Assembly (NCBI RefSeq): GCF_001039355.2
Contig: NW_019775537.1
Coordinates: forward strand, 125,351-189,350
Origin: Lingula anatina
Taxonomy: Eukaryota; Brachiopoda; Lingulata; Lingulida; Lingulidae
Reading direction: 5' to 3'
DNA length: 64,000 bases
Part shown: piece after piece, positions 26,933 to 38,658 of the stretch
Layout: each line of letters opens with the position of its first letter
How positions within the stretch are numbered: the stretch's first letter is position 1
The notes under the pieces: model-generated
What the model was told of the DNA's origin: nothing
The model's input: the letters and a program-made list of their open reading frames with translations, nothing else
Database searches by the model: none
Made by a program: the position numbers and the translations under genes

Positions 26933-27003
26933 AGGTGACGTCACGTTGTGTATTGTTATCCTAATTGGTGTATCATTGACTTGAGTGACGCGTGACGTCA
27001 CCT
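26933..27003. promoter_or_regulatory. paired full CRE sites upstream of fz5/8
   Basis: Two perfect TGACGTCA octamers lie at 26936-26943 and 26993-27000. They sit in a 13-base inverted repeat, AGGTGACGTCACG at 26933-26945 and CGTGACGTCACCT at 26991-27003. Between them are ATTGTTAT (SOX-like) and CTAATTGG (homeodomain-like). The pair lies about 640 bases 5' of the fz5/8 ATG. CREB/ATF-family proteins bind TGACGTCA; a role in fz5/8 expression is inferred from position. Confidence 0.55.
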
Positions 27004-27637
27004 GTCAATACACTTAATGAGTTGACAGATATGTGAAAGGTGCACAATGGAATGAAGGTGTGAGAGACGCATTGACAGCTAAGGTGGACTGGTGTTTAAT
27101 TGGCCTCCTGCACTCCTGGGCAAAATCAGTGGACTGGCACAGATTCACATCAGACCCGTCGCTGCCTACGAACTGACAACACGTATGTGGAGAGCGCGGA
27201 TCACTGGAACCCGGTACAACGAACACTACTGCGGGAGCCCACGTATTTACTTATGGAAGCACGGTAGCTGCTGCTGAACTACGCCGTCGATCCATTTATC
27301 CGAAGTAAGTGAATGTCACGACTTAATCCCCCCCATTCAGGAAACTAGCTAAGCCTCTTTGCTCGGTACAGTTTCTTCACAAACACGCTAGCCGGACTAG
27401 AAACGGGCTGCCAAAAGAAGAGGGAGGACTTGGTCGGCGGTTCTCACGAAGTCTGAAGGGGTCAGATTGAGGGAAATCAGCGGAAAATTTAACCAGCTCG
27501 TCTTCCACTACGCCAGCAACACGGAAAATAAAATCCAGTAAGTAAAAGTGCCAGTGCTTCCTTCTGCCTCTAGAGAGCACACTGTGTGTGTGTATATATA
27601 TATACTGTTTGTTTGTCCATCGCACACGTTTTCCAAT
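27004..27637 (+). promoter_or_regulatory. 5' flank / 5' UTR of fz5/8
   Basis: GC-balanced region directly 5' of the receptor. Donor-like GTAAGT sites at about 27304 and 27540 suggest one or more 5' UTR introns, but no acceptor could be chosen. A short (TG)n(TA)n stretch lies at about 27583-27605. The frame is open for 30 codons upstream of the chosen ATG. That extension passes through the simple repeat and has no family similarity, so the start is placed at 27638. Confidence 0.45.
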
Positions 27638-29299
27638 ATGGACTGGGGACTAACATTGTGTGGTGTGGTATGGCTGACAGTTGCCCTCGTCTCACAGACT
27701 GTGTATGCTGGGGGTGGCGAGGAGAGAACTTGCCAGGAAATAACCATCCCTATGTGCAAGGGCATCGGATATAACTTCACGTACATGCCCAACCAGTTCA
27801 ACCACGATTCACAAGAGGAGGCCGGACTTGAAGTTCATCAGTTTTGGCCTTTGGTCGAGATTCAGTGCTCACCGGACTTGAAGTTTTTCTTGTGTAGTAT
27901 GTACGCGCCGATCTGTATAAAAAACTACAACAAGCCCCTACCGGTGTGTAGATCTGTATGTGAGAGGGCCAAGGCAGGCTGCGCACCGCTCATGAGACAA
28001 TACGGCTTTGCATGGCCAGAAAGAATGAAATGTGAAGATCTTCCTGTTTTTGGGGACAAGGAAAACTTATGCATGGACTCAAACACAACAGAGAAAAGCA
28101 CACAGACCCCCAAGCCCAAGAACACCGTAACCGAGCGCCCAGCACCCAAACCAACCAAGAGTATTGCCAGAGATTGCCGCTGTCGTTGCCGTGCACCAAT
28201 GATTCACATTACCGACGACAGTAACACTTACTATAATCTCCTTACAACTGGAGGCAGCCCCAATTGTGCCATGAACTGCCATGGGGCCTACTTTAGCCAG
28301 GACGAAAAGACGTTCGCATCGTTTTGGATCGGATTATGGTCCATTCTTTGCTGTGTTTCCACTGCAATGACTGTTAGTACTTTCCTCATTGACATGGAGA
28401 GGTTTAAGTACCCTGAAAGACCCATTATATTCCTGAGCGCATGTTACCTGATGGTCAGCATAGGATATATAATTCGACTTATTATGGGACATGATGCTGT
28501 GGCTTGTGAAAAAAACGTGATAAGATATGAAACTACGGGACCGGCTGCTTGCACGGTCGTATTTTTGCTCATTTATTTCTTTGGAATGGCGTCGTCTATC
28601 TGGTGGGTCATCTTGTCCTTCACCTGGTTTTTATCCGCTGGACTAAAGTGGGGACAAGAAGCAATACAAAGTTACTCTCAATACTTTCACCTAGCCGCCT
28701 GGCTGATACCGTCAGTAAAGAGCATAGCCGTACTAGCCCTCTCTGCCGTGGATGGCGACCCAGTCGCCGGAATATGCTACGTCGGCAGCCAGAATCTTGA
28801 CAATCTCCGCGGCTTCGTACTGGCGCCGCTTTTCGCCTATCTCATCCTGGGGACAACCTTCCTTCTCGCTGGCTTTGTGTCTTTGTTCAGAATTCGAAGT
28901 GTCATCAAACAACAGGGTGGACAAAAAACTGACAAACTGGAAAAATTAATGATTCGTATAGGAGTGTTTTCAGTTCTTTACACTGTCCCCGCAACTATTG
29001 TTATAGCATGCTATTTTTACGAACAGCATTTCAAAGAGCGCTGGGAGAGAGCGCATAACTGTCCATGTCATTCTGATAATGTTAAGCCTGACTATTCTGT
29101 GTATATGTTGAAATATTTCATGTGCTTAGTTGTGGGAATAACGTCGGGCTTTTGGATTTGGAGTGGAAAAACATTAGGAAGCTGGAAAAGATTTTATGCA
29201 AGACTGTTCAATAGGAATTCACAGACGGACCAATCACGGGCAAAATTTGTGAACGTTGGTTACGCGCAAAACAAGCAGTTACCCCTAAGTCATGTGTAG
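27638..29299 (+). CDS. fz5/8: Frizzled receptor, class 5/8, single exon, 553 aa
   Basis: Seven-pass Wnt receptor of the plasma membrane acting through Dishevelled. Order: signal peptide (about 1-24); cysteine-rich Wnt-binding domain with the ten expected Cys (32, 40, 77, 86, 93, 104, 108, 115, 132, 145); Thr/Pro-rich linker (about 147-175); a CRCRC cluster (180-184); seven membrane segments between about 227 and 510; then KTLGSW (511-516), the KTxxxW motif that binds the Dishevelled PDZ domain. The C-terminus ends SHV, a class I PDZ-ligand shape. CRD words such as GLEVHQFWPLVEIQCSPDLK and CERAKAGCAPLMRQYGFAWP are typical of the vertebrate Fz5/Fz8 pair, hence the class call. The ATG at 27638 directly precedes the signal peptide. 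The lack of introns is normal for this class. The gene stands alone in a gene-poor region. Confidence 0.97.
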   Translation: MDWGLTLCGVVWLTVALVSQTVYAGGGEERTCQEITIPMCKGIGYNFTYMPNQFNHDSQEEAGLEVHQFWPLVEIQCSPDLKFFLCSMYAPICIKNYNKPLPVCRSVCERAKAGCAPLMRQYGFAWPERMKCEDLPVFGDKENLCMDSNTTEKSTQTPKPKNTVTERPAPKPTKSIARDCRCRCRAPMIHITDDSNTYYNLLTTGGSPNCAMNCHGAYFSQDEKTFASFWIGLWSILCCVSTAMTVSTFLIDMERFKYPERPIIFLSACYLMVSIGYIIRLIMGHDAVACEKNVIRYETTGPAACTVVFLLIYFFGMASSIWWVILSFTWFLSAGLKWGQEAIQSYSQYFHLAAWLIPSVKSIAVLALSAVDGDPVAGICYVGSQNLDNLRGFVLAPLFAYLILGTTFLLAGFVSLFRIRSVIKQQGGQKTDKLEKLMIRIGVFSVLYTVPATIVIACYFYEQHFKERWERAHNCPCHSDNVKPDYSVYMLKYFMCLVVGITSGFWIWSGKTLGSWKRFYARLFNRNSQTDQSRAKFVNVGYAQNKQLPLSHV

Positions 29300-32200
29300 A
29301 TCTGACAAGTGCGAAAGAGCTTATTTATTTAATCTTTTTACGGAACAGAGCCAAAGCTCTCCAGTTAAATACTCATAATGGTTCAATACACTGATCTTAA
29401 AGTTATTTAAGTCTTCAAAAGACAGCTTCGACGTCAACTTTATGTACTGAAAGTCTGCCTTCATCCCAAGACACTGAAAAAAAAAATAAGAAGACGACGT
29501 TATCTTCATGTTCGTATAATGCAATAGAAAGTGCAATAATTATATAAAATAGGGTCGAAGGCAGATTTTAAGATATACAACGTATTGTCAATTAAGGCCG
29601 GTCTGACTGGTTTATTAAGCTTTGTTAATGAGGTGGGACATAGTTGTCCTACCTAGGTCCAATTAGAATGAATACAAATTGCTACGTGCTACAAACAGCT
29701 ACTCTCCAGGTAGCTTATGTTAAGACCACCTGCGCTCATTGTTAGCGTCGCTACTCAGACTCTTTTGAAAGTTATCAACGAAATTTTTGTGCACAAATTG
29801 ATGTTCTTGTCAAAATGTGATCTGACTATTTTGTAAAAATGTTCTGACCAATTTTAAGACATAATTTGACGACTGTTGATGACAATTTCATGTAAACATT
29901 GACAAGAAATAGGCCTTTGTTTTTTGTCCGTTGAAAATAGTGAAATGTGAATTTAAACAAAGGCGTTGACCTAGCTCCATTGCTTCCACATTTAGTTGAG
30001 ACGACCACGAAATTTATACTTTGACTTTCATCAATATAATAAACTGAGCAGTTAGGTCATGCCTGGTATTAGTGGGTATTAAAAATGAGCCCGCGGGCAA
30101 AGTTTGTTGATTCATACACAAAAGGTTGGTTAATAACCGGTGACACGGCAGTGTTTATTTGGCCACTATTTGCAAGCAAATGCTCTCGGCAAATACCAAG
30201 TTTAAATATATAAATATACGTGGTCTTTACTTGGCTATATTTGTGTAAGGTAGAGGTCGGTTTTTGATGGCAAGAGATACACTTAACTTGTACACATGCC
30301 AGTTTTCTTTGTTAACCGATTCATTTGTTATACGCACGGTGGCAGCACTTTTAACTGATTTTGTTATAAAAATCACAAGCATTGGTATTTCGTTTATTGT
30401 TGAATGGTTCTTCATTTGTGCTCTCTATGCTTCTTACAAATGTACGTTCTCATAGCTACACAGAGTCATTTTAGCAAGGTTAAAAATCAAACGTTCATGC
30501 AGTCACAGGTATTCTGTATTGTAATAGCAGTTGTAGTCTTTTTTGTATCTATGTTCATGAGGCCTAATGCGAAGCAGTATTGTTATAAATTAAATTTGTA
30601 TTTTATCAACTAAATGCTGGCGTTGCGTTCTATGCTTGCATTCTGTAATTTAATCACAGACAATGAGATAATCCAGAGGTTTAATAAGTGACGATATTTA
30701 ATCAATGCTACTCTGGTCTCGAATGAATAATCGAATGAGGGGAAATTAGTGGGTAAATTCCAATAATACATGCCTGTCATATGAATTGACCACAATCTTG
30801 GGTGACAGATGTCAGACAATATATCGCGGGTCAAAAATCTTGAAGCATATTCTCATTCTGGAGTTTGCATGAAAAACTCGTTGGCAAGCATGATAAAATA
30901 TGAGTAACAGGAAAGAACAGAGGTATTTGAAAACTGAAAAGAAGCCTCGGTTGATTCTTACAAGATTGGAAGCAAAATGCGAATTAAAGACAAAACAATC
31001 AAGACCTTTATAAGGAAGTCTCAATGGAATGAATTATCAGAAATATTGAATATCTCTATTATGGACTTTACTTGGTTTTTAATTAATTCGTTAATTATTC
31101 AAGAAAAGGATATAATGCATTATGAAAAAGACCGTCATAAAGATATTTTCACAGATGAAAATGATAAGATAGAATGAAAAATAGTTATCTAAATATTACA
31201 TTAAAACAACAAAAAAAGAATGAGTGCTATGAAATAATGGATATTCCGTTAATTAATTCAATAAATCTTTCAGGGAAATGACGGTCTGACTGGCAGGATT
31301 TCAATCTCGCGTCAGCGAAATAAAATTATCTGTTCATTTCCTCCATCTGCCGGCACATCAGCGTGTACCTGACAGACTTGAAAATTTGGGGGTCAATTTG
31401 TGCTCCAGTGGCACTGTCAAGTACACCACAGTCGCGCCCAATTAGTCCAGGCTATTGTTTGCTGCATTGTCCTCGCATAGCTGGGGACCCGGCGCTAGGC
31501 GAGCCTGCTTACTAGACGCCGTTGAAAGCCCCCACATGGGTGCATGGCATTTAATCTGTAGGTAGCTCAAGCTGGCTTCCACAGGTATTGTTCCTGAGCA
31601 CCAGCTTCTCTGCTCTAATTACTACTAAACTGCGACCTTATTGTGTGAGTGAAAATCTTTGGACAAAAGTCTGTTTGCTTTTGCAATCCCTGCTATTGAA
31701 ATTGTGTATTTACTAAAAGTATTGGACAACCGCGAGAAAGTGTTGAAATACTACCTGCGTTACGTTCGTTGTAATGGGGTACAATTTCTCTGAGTTCCAA
31801 AATATTAAACGGGCAGTAAGTCCGTGGCATCTTCACTGACAGGTCAGCCCTCAGTGGTGTACTTGAACGTTTACTTGGAGGAGACGTTTATCTGATTTTG
31901 CTAAAGACTTAAACGAGGGAGGCGGAGCTCCACTGAGGCGTGTAATGAGACCCCTATCAACACACGTGCTCGCCGTGATGAAGTCTTTCAATAACTGCGC
32001 TACCTGTATGGCGGAGCGCCGCATACATACAGCCGTTTTCTCGTATACACACGATGTCTAACCTTTTCCTTTATTAAAGGTCAAAATTCAACAAATACAG
32101 AAATATCATGTCAGATTATTAGATTGTTCAATGTAACGGAGGAGAGGATTAATTTCGGTTGTTAGAGAACGGTTTTACTATGTATTAGAACATTATTAAT

Positions 32201-32684
32201 AAAGAGTTCCTACTTCCAAATACTAGTTCCCACAAAATAACAAAAACTCTTCGAAATGCCACGATTTGGGGAAGTAATCCCTGAACAGTTGAACAGACAC
32301 TTCACACGTCTGTTAAATCAGAATACGATTAATCATCACCCACTCGACGAAGAAAAAAGAAGGGTTCTTCGTCTGCCAACATTCTATAACTGTTCATAAA
32401 AACTAGGTTGTCCGATTTTTTTTCTCATAATCGATTAAGCCTCTCTTAATCTATATATATACAACAGGGAGGAAAGCGCGCAGAAAGGGAGAGTTAGGGG
32501 ACGTCAAATCATGGTAAGCGAAAATCGTCACCGAAGCAACGACTCGTAAAACGGTGTGAAATCCGCACACGACCTCAGCTTTGCTGTGAGTGGGTCCGCA
32601 CCGAAACGTGAACTAAGAAAAACAAACATTCAACACATCCAGTGAAGTAAACAGACAAATATTGAACAATGAAGTTATATCTGC
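29300..32684. other. fz5/8 3' region and spacer
   Basis: No second gene was found. AATAAA at 30038-30043 (plus) is a candidate fz5/8 poly(A) signal, giving a 3' UTR of about 740 bases. Small ORFs on both strands are AT-rich and unsupported. The segment 31258-31660 differs in composition and is listed separately. Confidence 0.45.
31258..31660. promoter_or_regulatory. candidate cis-regulatory block downstream of fz5/8
   Basis: About 400 bases with balanced composition inside AT-rich DNA. It has no reading frame but a dense set of short factor-like words: CATCTG E-box, CCAATTAG and CTAATTAC homeodomain-like sites, and CTATTGTTTG SOX-like. It lies about 2 kb past the fz5/8 stop. The call rests on composition and motif density only; conservation was not tested. 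Confidence 0.25.
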
Positions 32685-33015
32685 AGCCGTAAAAAATGTA
32701 GTGTTGGTATGATAAGAGAGAGAGAGAGAGAGAGAAACTTTATGTCTATTTCGATGGAACTTAACAGAAGGTCGTAAAATGAATAGGTACAAAATAAGAT
32801 AAAGAACAATATAACAAAAATGGAATGTTATAGACAGAAAATCCCATCGAAAATACAAAATAAATAAATAAATATCGAAAGTAAGAGAAAAGAAAAAAAT
32901 TCGAAAATTCATCATAAGGTATTTTTCGCAATTGACATTTGTATGAGAATAACTAAGCCCAGTGACCGAAATTTGGGAGATATTTTAATACTAGTTTCAA
33001 CTAATATATTAAAAT

Positions 33016-33181
33016 CAGGGGCGGATTGAGGCAGTCTTCTGGGTCTTTCGGAAGACGGTCAGATTTTCAAGTTTACATTGACATGTATCCATTTTTAAGT
33101 CGGAAGACGGTCAAAAATGGAAGATGGATAAACAAAGATAGTTTGGAAGACTGTCAGAAAATATCTCTAGATCCGCCCCTG
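33016..33181. mobile_element. 166-bp MITE with terminal inverted repeats
   Basis: Begins CAGGGGCGGAT and ends ATCCGCCCCTG, an 11-base perfect terminal inverted repeat. It is flanked by AAAAT on both sides, and the other copy of the duplicated segment has the empty site with a single AAAAT. This proves insertion with a 5-bp target duplication. It is too short to encode a transposase. CAGGGGCGGA-type ends are common among hAT-like elements, whose target duplication is usually 8 bp and in some groups 5-6, so the superfamily is tentative. Confidence 0.88.
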
Positions 33182-35401
33182 AAAATATATTCCTAAAGCA
33201 AGCAAATGCTAATTTCAAGCTATGACACATATCGTTGGTATACTGTGTGCTAGTTTCAAGTGATTCCATTTCTGTTTACAAAAGTTCTCTCTAGGCAAGC
33301 CAAGAGCAAAACAAAAAATCAGCGGGAAGCTCGTAAAGGTGACAATTATTTGTGCTTCACTAAAGACTTCATTTGCTTCGCTCCTCCTCTTCTGATAAAG
33401 ATCGTTAATGGTTGATTATAATTTGTCCTTAATTTGTGCCTGAAGCCATGTAACCTGAAGTTGCTAGCAAAGCTGATCGTGGCATCTTGAAAAACTTTTG
33501 CTGGTTTTCTTGACGCAAGCGAAGCACGTGAATCAAGGGACGAATCCATGTAATTAGCTTTATTTAAACATCAGTTCTTTTGTATTCGATAAAATAAGAT
33601 AAATTGTCGCAATTATTACAGAACAATTTTCTGCTGTAATAATAAATTGGACATGGTAAAAATATGACACGGTAACTCAAGTAAATGAGATTTATTGTAG
33701 CACTTTTTTGAAACCAAAATCGAAGAACTGAAGTTTTTCATAAATTGCAAGACTTTAAAGCGATCATTACCACTTAACATAACAAAACTTACGAAGCTGT
33801 TTATATACCTGCGTGAAAGCTTGTGGAGAAAAATTAAAATACTTTAATAGAAATATTTGGGAACCGTTAAATAAGCAATATCAATTTATTTCTAATGTGT
33901 ATGTATAATATAGGAGTGAAAACACAAAAATAGAAACTTAATGCATAGTAAAAGATATGCTATATACGTTTTTTATTTTGTTGCAGTGAATCATGATAGT
34001 TGCTTCAATTTTATATTGAAGCATAGATTAGAATGACAAATATAAAATGTAAGAATTCAGGTTTTCACTTAAACAGCAACATCTACCCGAAGAGATGTGG
34101 CATTCCCCTCATAGCTTACCACACAAGAGGGAGAGGCTCTTCATGATACTTAACCTAGCCATCATAATTCTTCGACAATGTTTCAAAACAAACACGGAAA
34201 TAATTTTAACACCGTTTATTAAACAAAAGGAAAAAATTACATACTGTAAGCATGCCCTGACAACCCATTAAATCCGATACTTTTCTTTTTATAAATTAAA
34301 CAAAAAGCTATCCGAAAAAATCTAATGACCTTTTCTTCATTATCTCTCCAATGTGCATATAGCTCATAATACCGCCAAGTTACTAAGGCGAAGGAACAGC
34401 AGGGGAACGTTTTTAATAGTCTGTGGGATGGACAGTAGGAGTGAAAAAAATACGGTCTGGATATATTCCAATCGGACTAGGAGTTACTAACAATATCTGA
34501 AGTTTAGTCAGAAGATGCCTTTCGATGCCGAACACTCAATGCTGCAGAGGCGACTTTCATACCGCGACTAATACAATGCGATGATATACCGAGAACAACT
34601 ACTGCAGTTTGATAATCAACTCAACTTTTACCTGGTTCTTCTGCGGCAGTTGAAAATGAATCGACAGGGGATTCTATCAAATACTTTCAGATGTCACTGC
34701 AGCACGTTACACCTTTACACAAAATGTTTATTTTTGAATCACTCTCATAATGGAGATTGACAAACTTCACTCGGAACGGTAAAATAGAATTCTTAATCTT
34801 CAAAAACAGATTTATCAACCGTACTTTCATCCAGTTTCCAAAGGATATGTCTCACCGCAAGGTGAACAAGGGAAAATTGATCAAATTTTCAGGGAAACTA
34901 ATGTTTGCTATAATAAAGGTTGAATGCGCATCGCATATTTTTCATCTTTAAGTTTAAAGCAAAGAGAATAATCATGCTACAATTTTCTCAATCACCTGCC
35001 TTTAAAGTGCTAGTCAAAGCAAGCAACCGAATTTTTCTTCAAAGACAAAACAAATACCAGTCAAAATGTTAAACACTGGTTACTGTTGGTATATAATTAT
35101 ATTTTGCAGCGCTGTATTTCCCAGAGAACACCACATTATCAAGTGATAAATATAACTCATTAATGTCTCTGATCTGTATTTATGTTAACTCATTTCCCTC
35201 TGATCACAGTGAGTGCGGGTGGGTCACTTGCATACCAACTTCTGTAGCCATATATGTATTATTCAAGAACATAAGCAAAATATTCTTCAGTAAAATATTT
35301 CACCTTGCACTACCTAAAAGAAGCAGGCAAAATTTTCTTTGAACGTCATTGGGATTACATAATTTGATTTTCTATGTTGTACATGTAACCATAAGTGTCA
35401 A

Positions 35402-36234
35402 TCATGCCTGGCTTTTCAAGAAAGCTCGAATGTTTTCAGCGTCCCTCTCCAGCATTGCGGCGTTCAGTCGGATGTTTTCACAAGACTGCTGTATTGTACG
35501 TTCTGCAGCTGGGGCTGGGTGCTCCTTAAAGAAAGCCTGGTGAGAAAAGAAGACACTGTTTGTCACATGAACCTTTCCAGAAAAAAAATGACTAGGCAAA
35601 ACAAGAACTTTTGAATTTAAAATATTCATAATTAAAACAACTGAATACTTATTATCTTTTAATTTAGCAATAAAGAAGCCTTTTCATGTATATCAAATTT
35701 TGTTTAAAAGTAATTTTCAATTCATCCCAAACCTCAATCTCCTTCGCTTTTTCTTCAGAGGCAAACTTCTCTGTGCTAAACTAAAAAGAGAAAAAAAACC
35801 AAGGTCACCATTGTATCACTGTAAGGTCAACTCTAAAAGGTCAACAGTAACATGTTGAGAACAACATTGTGTTCATCTTAGCCCATGTCATGGGATTAAT
35901 ACTGCAGTTCTTGCAAATAAAATTGTCCTTCTTAAACATATTTCACTTTATTAGTTTGGTTTGAGATTAAACCTTGTCTTACTAAATTTTCTTCTCATAA
36001 AGTCATGCCAATGAATTCAGCATGGACACTACACCAATCTTCTCTTTGAACAACAAGCTACATTCCTGGCATGATATTTACCATGATAAGTCTTGCCAGT
36101 AGGAAACCCCGTCCATAGCGTTCATACAGGACATCCCACTTGTCCTTCAGGAATGTCCAGACCAGTTCGCGACCCTCAACTGTCCCTGTTGCGCCACCTA
36201 CAACAAAAACTGTGTCCTGGGAACGCACTTCTTC
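35402..36234 (-). pseudogene. second copy of the last three aminopeptidase exons
   Basis: Exons 36234-36082, 35780-35733 and 35536-35402 match 39901-39749, 39453-39406 and 39209-39075 in length, splice sites and encoded protein; the coding changes I checked are silent. They encode the C-terminal helices, including [20 protein letters not shown], and a stop. No decay is visible, so this is not a normal pseudogene. It is either the other allele misplaced by assembly or a very recent partial duplication lacking the upstream gene. Confidence 0.8.
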
Positions 36235-36380
36235 CTATAATACAAGACAAAAAATATATTTAATTCAATGTCTATATGTAACACCCTGCCACCACGAAGT
36301 GATGCTTTTACAAAAACTTACTTGTCTCAGAAATTTTCTAGATAAAATGCAAAACCTGGTCATAATGCGGCATAATTAGA

Positions 36381-36381
36381 N
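36381..36381. other. single N, probable scaffold join
   Basis: The lone N sits between the two copies of the 3.7-kb segment: left copy ends at 36377, right copy starts at 36383. This is best read as a gap of unknown or nominal size rather than an ambiguous base. Confidence 0.75.
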
Positions 36382-38557
36382 TAGCCGTAGAAAATGTAGT
36401 GTTGGTATGATAAGAGAGAGAGAGAGAGAGAGAGAGAAACTTTATGTATATTTCGATGGAACTTAACAGAAGGTCGTAAAATGAATAGGTACAAAATAAG
36501 GTAAAGAACAATATAACAAAAATGGAATGTTATAGACAGAAAATCCCATCGAAAATACAAAATAAATAAATAAAAATCGAAAGTAAGAGAAAAGAAAAAA
36601 ATTCGAAAATTCATCATAAGGTATTTTTCGCAATTGACATTTGTATGAGAATAACTAAGCCCAGTGACCGAAATTTGGGAGATATTTTAATACTAGTTTC
36701 AACTAATATATTAAAATATATTCCTAAAGCAAGCAAATGCTAATTTCAAGCTAGGACACAAATCGTTGGTATACTGTGTGCTAGTTTCAAGTGATTCCAT
36801 TTCTGTTTACAAAAGTTCTCTCTAGGCAAGCCAAGAGCAAAACAAAAAATCAGCGGGAAGCTCTTAAAGGTGACAATTATTTGTGCTTCACTAAAGACTT
36901 CATTTGCTTCGCTCCTCCTCTTCTGATAAAGATCGTTAATGGTTGATTATAATTTGTCCTTAATTTGTGCCTGAAGCCATGTAACCTGAAGTTGCTAGCA
37001 AAGCTGATCGTGGCATCTTGAAAAACTTTTGCTGGTTTTCTTGACGCAAGCGAAGCACGTGAATCAAGGGACGAATCCATGTAATTAGCTTTATTTAAAC
37101 ATCAGTTCTTTTGTATTCGATAAAATAAGATAAATTGTCGCAATTATTACAGAACAATTTTCTGCTGTAATAATAAATTGGACATGGTAAAAATATGACA
37201 CGGTAACTCAAGTAAATGAGATTTATTGTAGCACTTTTTTGAAACCAAAATCGAAGAACTGAAGTTTTTCATAAATTGCAAGACTTTAAAGCGATCATTA
37301 CCACTTAACATAACAAAACTTACGAAGCTGTTTATATACCTGCGTGAAAGCTTGTGGAGAAAAATACCTTCGTTTTTTCTCATTTTTCAATTTATCATAC
37401 CTATTCAAAAGGAAGTCAAACACTTTAAAGAACGTTAATTAAAATACTTTAATAGAAATATTTGGGAACCGTTAAATAAGCAATATCAATTTATTTCTAA
37501 TGTGTATGTATAATATAGGAGTGAAAACACAAAAATAGAAACTTAATGCATAGTAAAAGATATGCTATATACGTTTTTTATTTTGTTGCAGTGAATCATG
37601 ATAGTTGCTTCAATTTTATATTGAAGCATAGATTAGAATGACAAATATAAAATGTAAGAAATCAGGTTTTCACTTAAACAGCAACATCTACCCGAAGAGA
37701 TGTGGCATTCCCCTCATAGCTTACCACACAAGAGGGAGAGGCTCTTCATGATACTTAACCTAGCCATCATAATTCTTCGACAATGTTTCAAAACAAACAC
37801 GGAAATAATTTTAACACCGTTTATTAAACAAAAGGAAAAAATTACATACTGTAAGCATGCCCTGACAACCCATTAAATCCGATACTTTTCTTTTTATAAA
37901 TTAAACAAAAAGCTATCCGAAAAAATCTAATGACCTATTCTTCATTATCTCTCCAATGTGCATATAGCTCATAATACCGCCAAGTTACTAAGGCGAAGGA
38001 ACAGCTGGGGAACGTTTTTAATAGTCTGTGGGATGGACAGTAGGAGTGAAAAAAATACGGTCTGGATATATTCCAATCGGACTAGGAGTTACTAACAATA
38101 TCTGAAGTTTAGTCAGAAGATGCCTTTCGATGCCGAACACTCAATGCTGCAGAGGCGACTTTCATACCGCGACTAATACAATGCGATGATATACCGAGAA
38201 CAACTACTGCAGTTTGATAATCAACTCAACTTTTACCTGGTTCTTCTGCGGCAGTTGAAAATGAATCGACAGGGGATTCTATCAAATACTTTCAGATGTC
38301 ACTGCAGCACGTTACACCTTTACACAAAATGTTTATTTTTGAATCACTCTCATAATGGAGATTGACAAACTTCACTCGAAACGGTAAAATAGAATTCTAA
38401 ATCTTCAAAAACAGATTTATCAACCGTACTTTCATCCAGTTTCCAAAGGATATGTCTCACCGCAAGGTGAACAAGGGAAAATTGATCAAATTTTCAGGGA
38501 AATTAATGTTTGCTATAATAAAGGTTGAATGCGCATCGCATATTTTTCATCTTTAAA

Positions 38558-38590
38558 CTAAGATCTAATAAACTGTTTATTAGATCTTAG
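38558..38590. mobile_element. 33-bp perfect palindromic insertion, copy 1
   Basis: Arm CTAAGATCTAATAAA, 3-base centre CTG, then the exact reverse complement of the arm. Flanked by the 7-bp direct repeat CTTTAAA (38551-38557 and 38591-38597). The other copy of the segment lacks the palindrome and reads CTTTAAGTTTAAAGC at 34946-34960. That is close to two target copies joined with a small change, as left by imperfect excision. The sequence is too short to encode anything. It may be two fused terminal inverted repeats of a larger element. Confidence 0.8.
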
Positions 38591-38658
38591 CTTTAAAGCA
38601 AAGAGAATAATCATGCTACAATTTTCTCAATTACCTGCCTTTAAAGTGCTAGTCAAAG

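Larger units (their letters stand above)
32685..36377 (-). repeat. first copy of a ~3.7-kb duplicated segment (likely an allelic overlap)
   Basis: Near-identical to 36383-40044 over its whole length, in the same orientation. Differences are scattered single bases, a (GA)n length change (about 32717-32735 against 36412-36437), a 166-bp insertion here at 33016-33181, and insertions in the other copy at 37366-37439, 38558-38590 and 38659-38691. It carries the last three exons of the aminopeptidase gene. The second copy starts immediately after the single N at 36381. Abutting copies separated by a one-base gap are the usual trace of two contig ends, carrying different haplotypes, that were not merged. 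A real tandem duplication cannot be excluded from the sequence alone. Confidence 0.9.

Noticed and set aside
27548-27637. Upstream in-frame extension of fz5/8
   Set aside because: It reads through a simple TG/TA repeat and would place 30 residues before a normal signal peptide.
35402-36234. A second, independent aminopeptidase gene
   Set aside because: Only the last three exons are present, unchanged in protein, on the far side of a single N. Allelic overlap explains this better.
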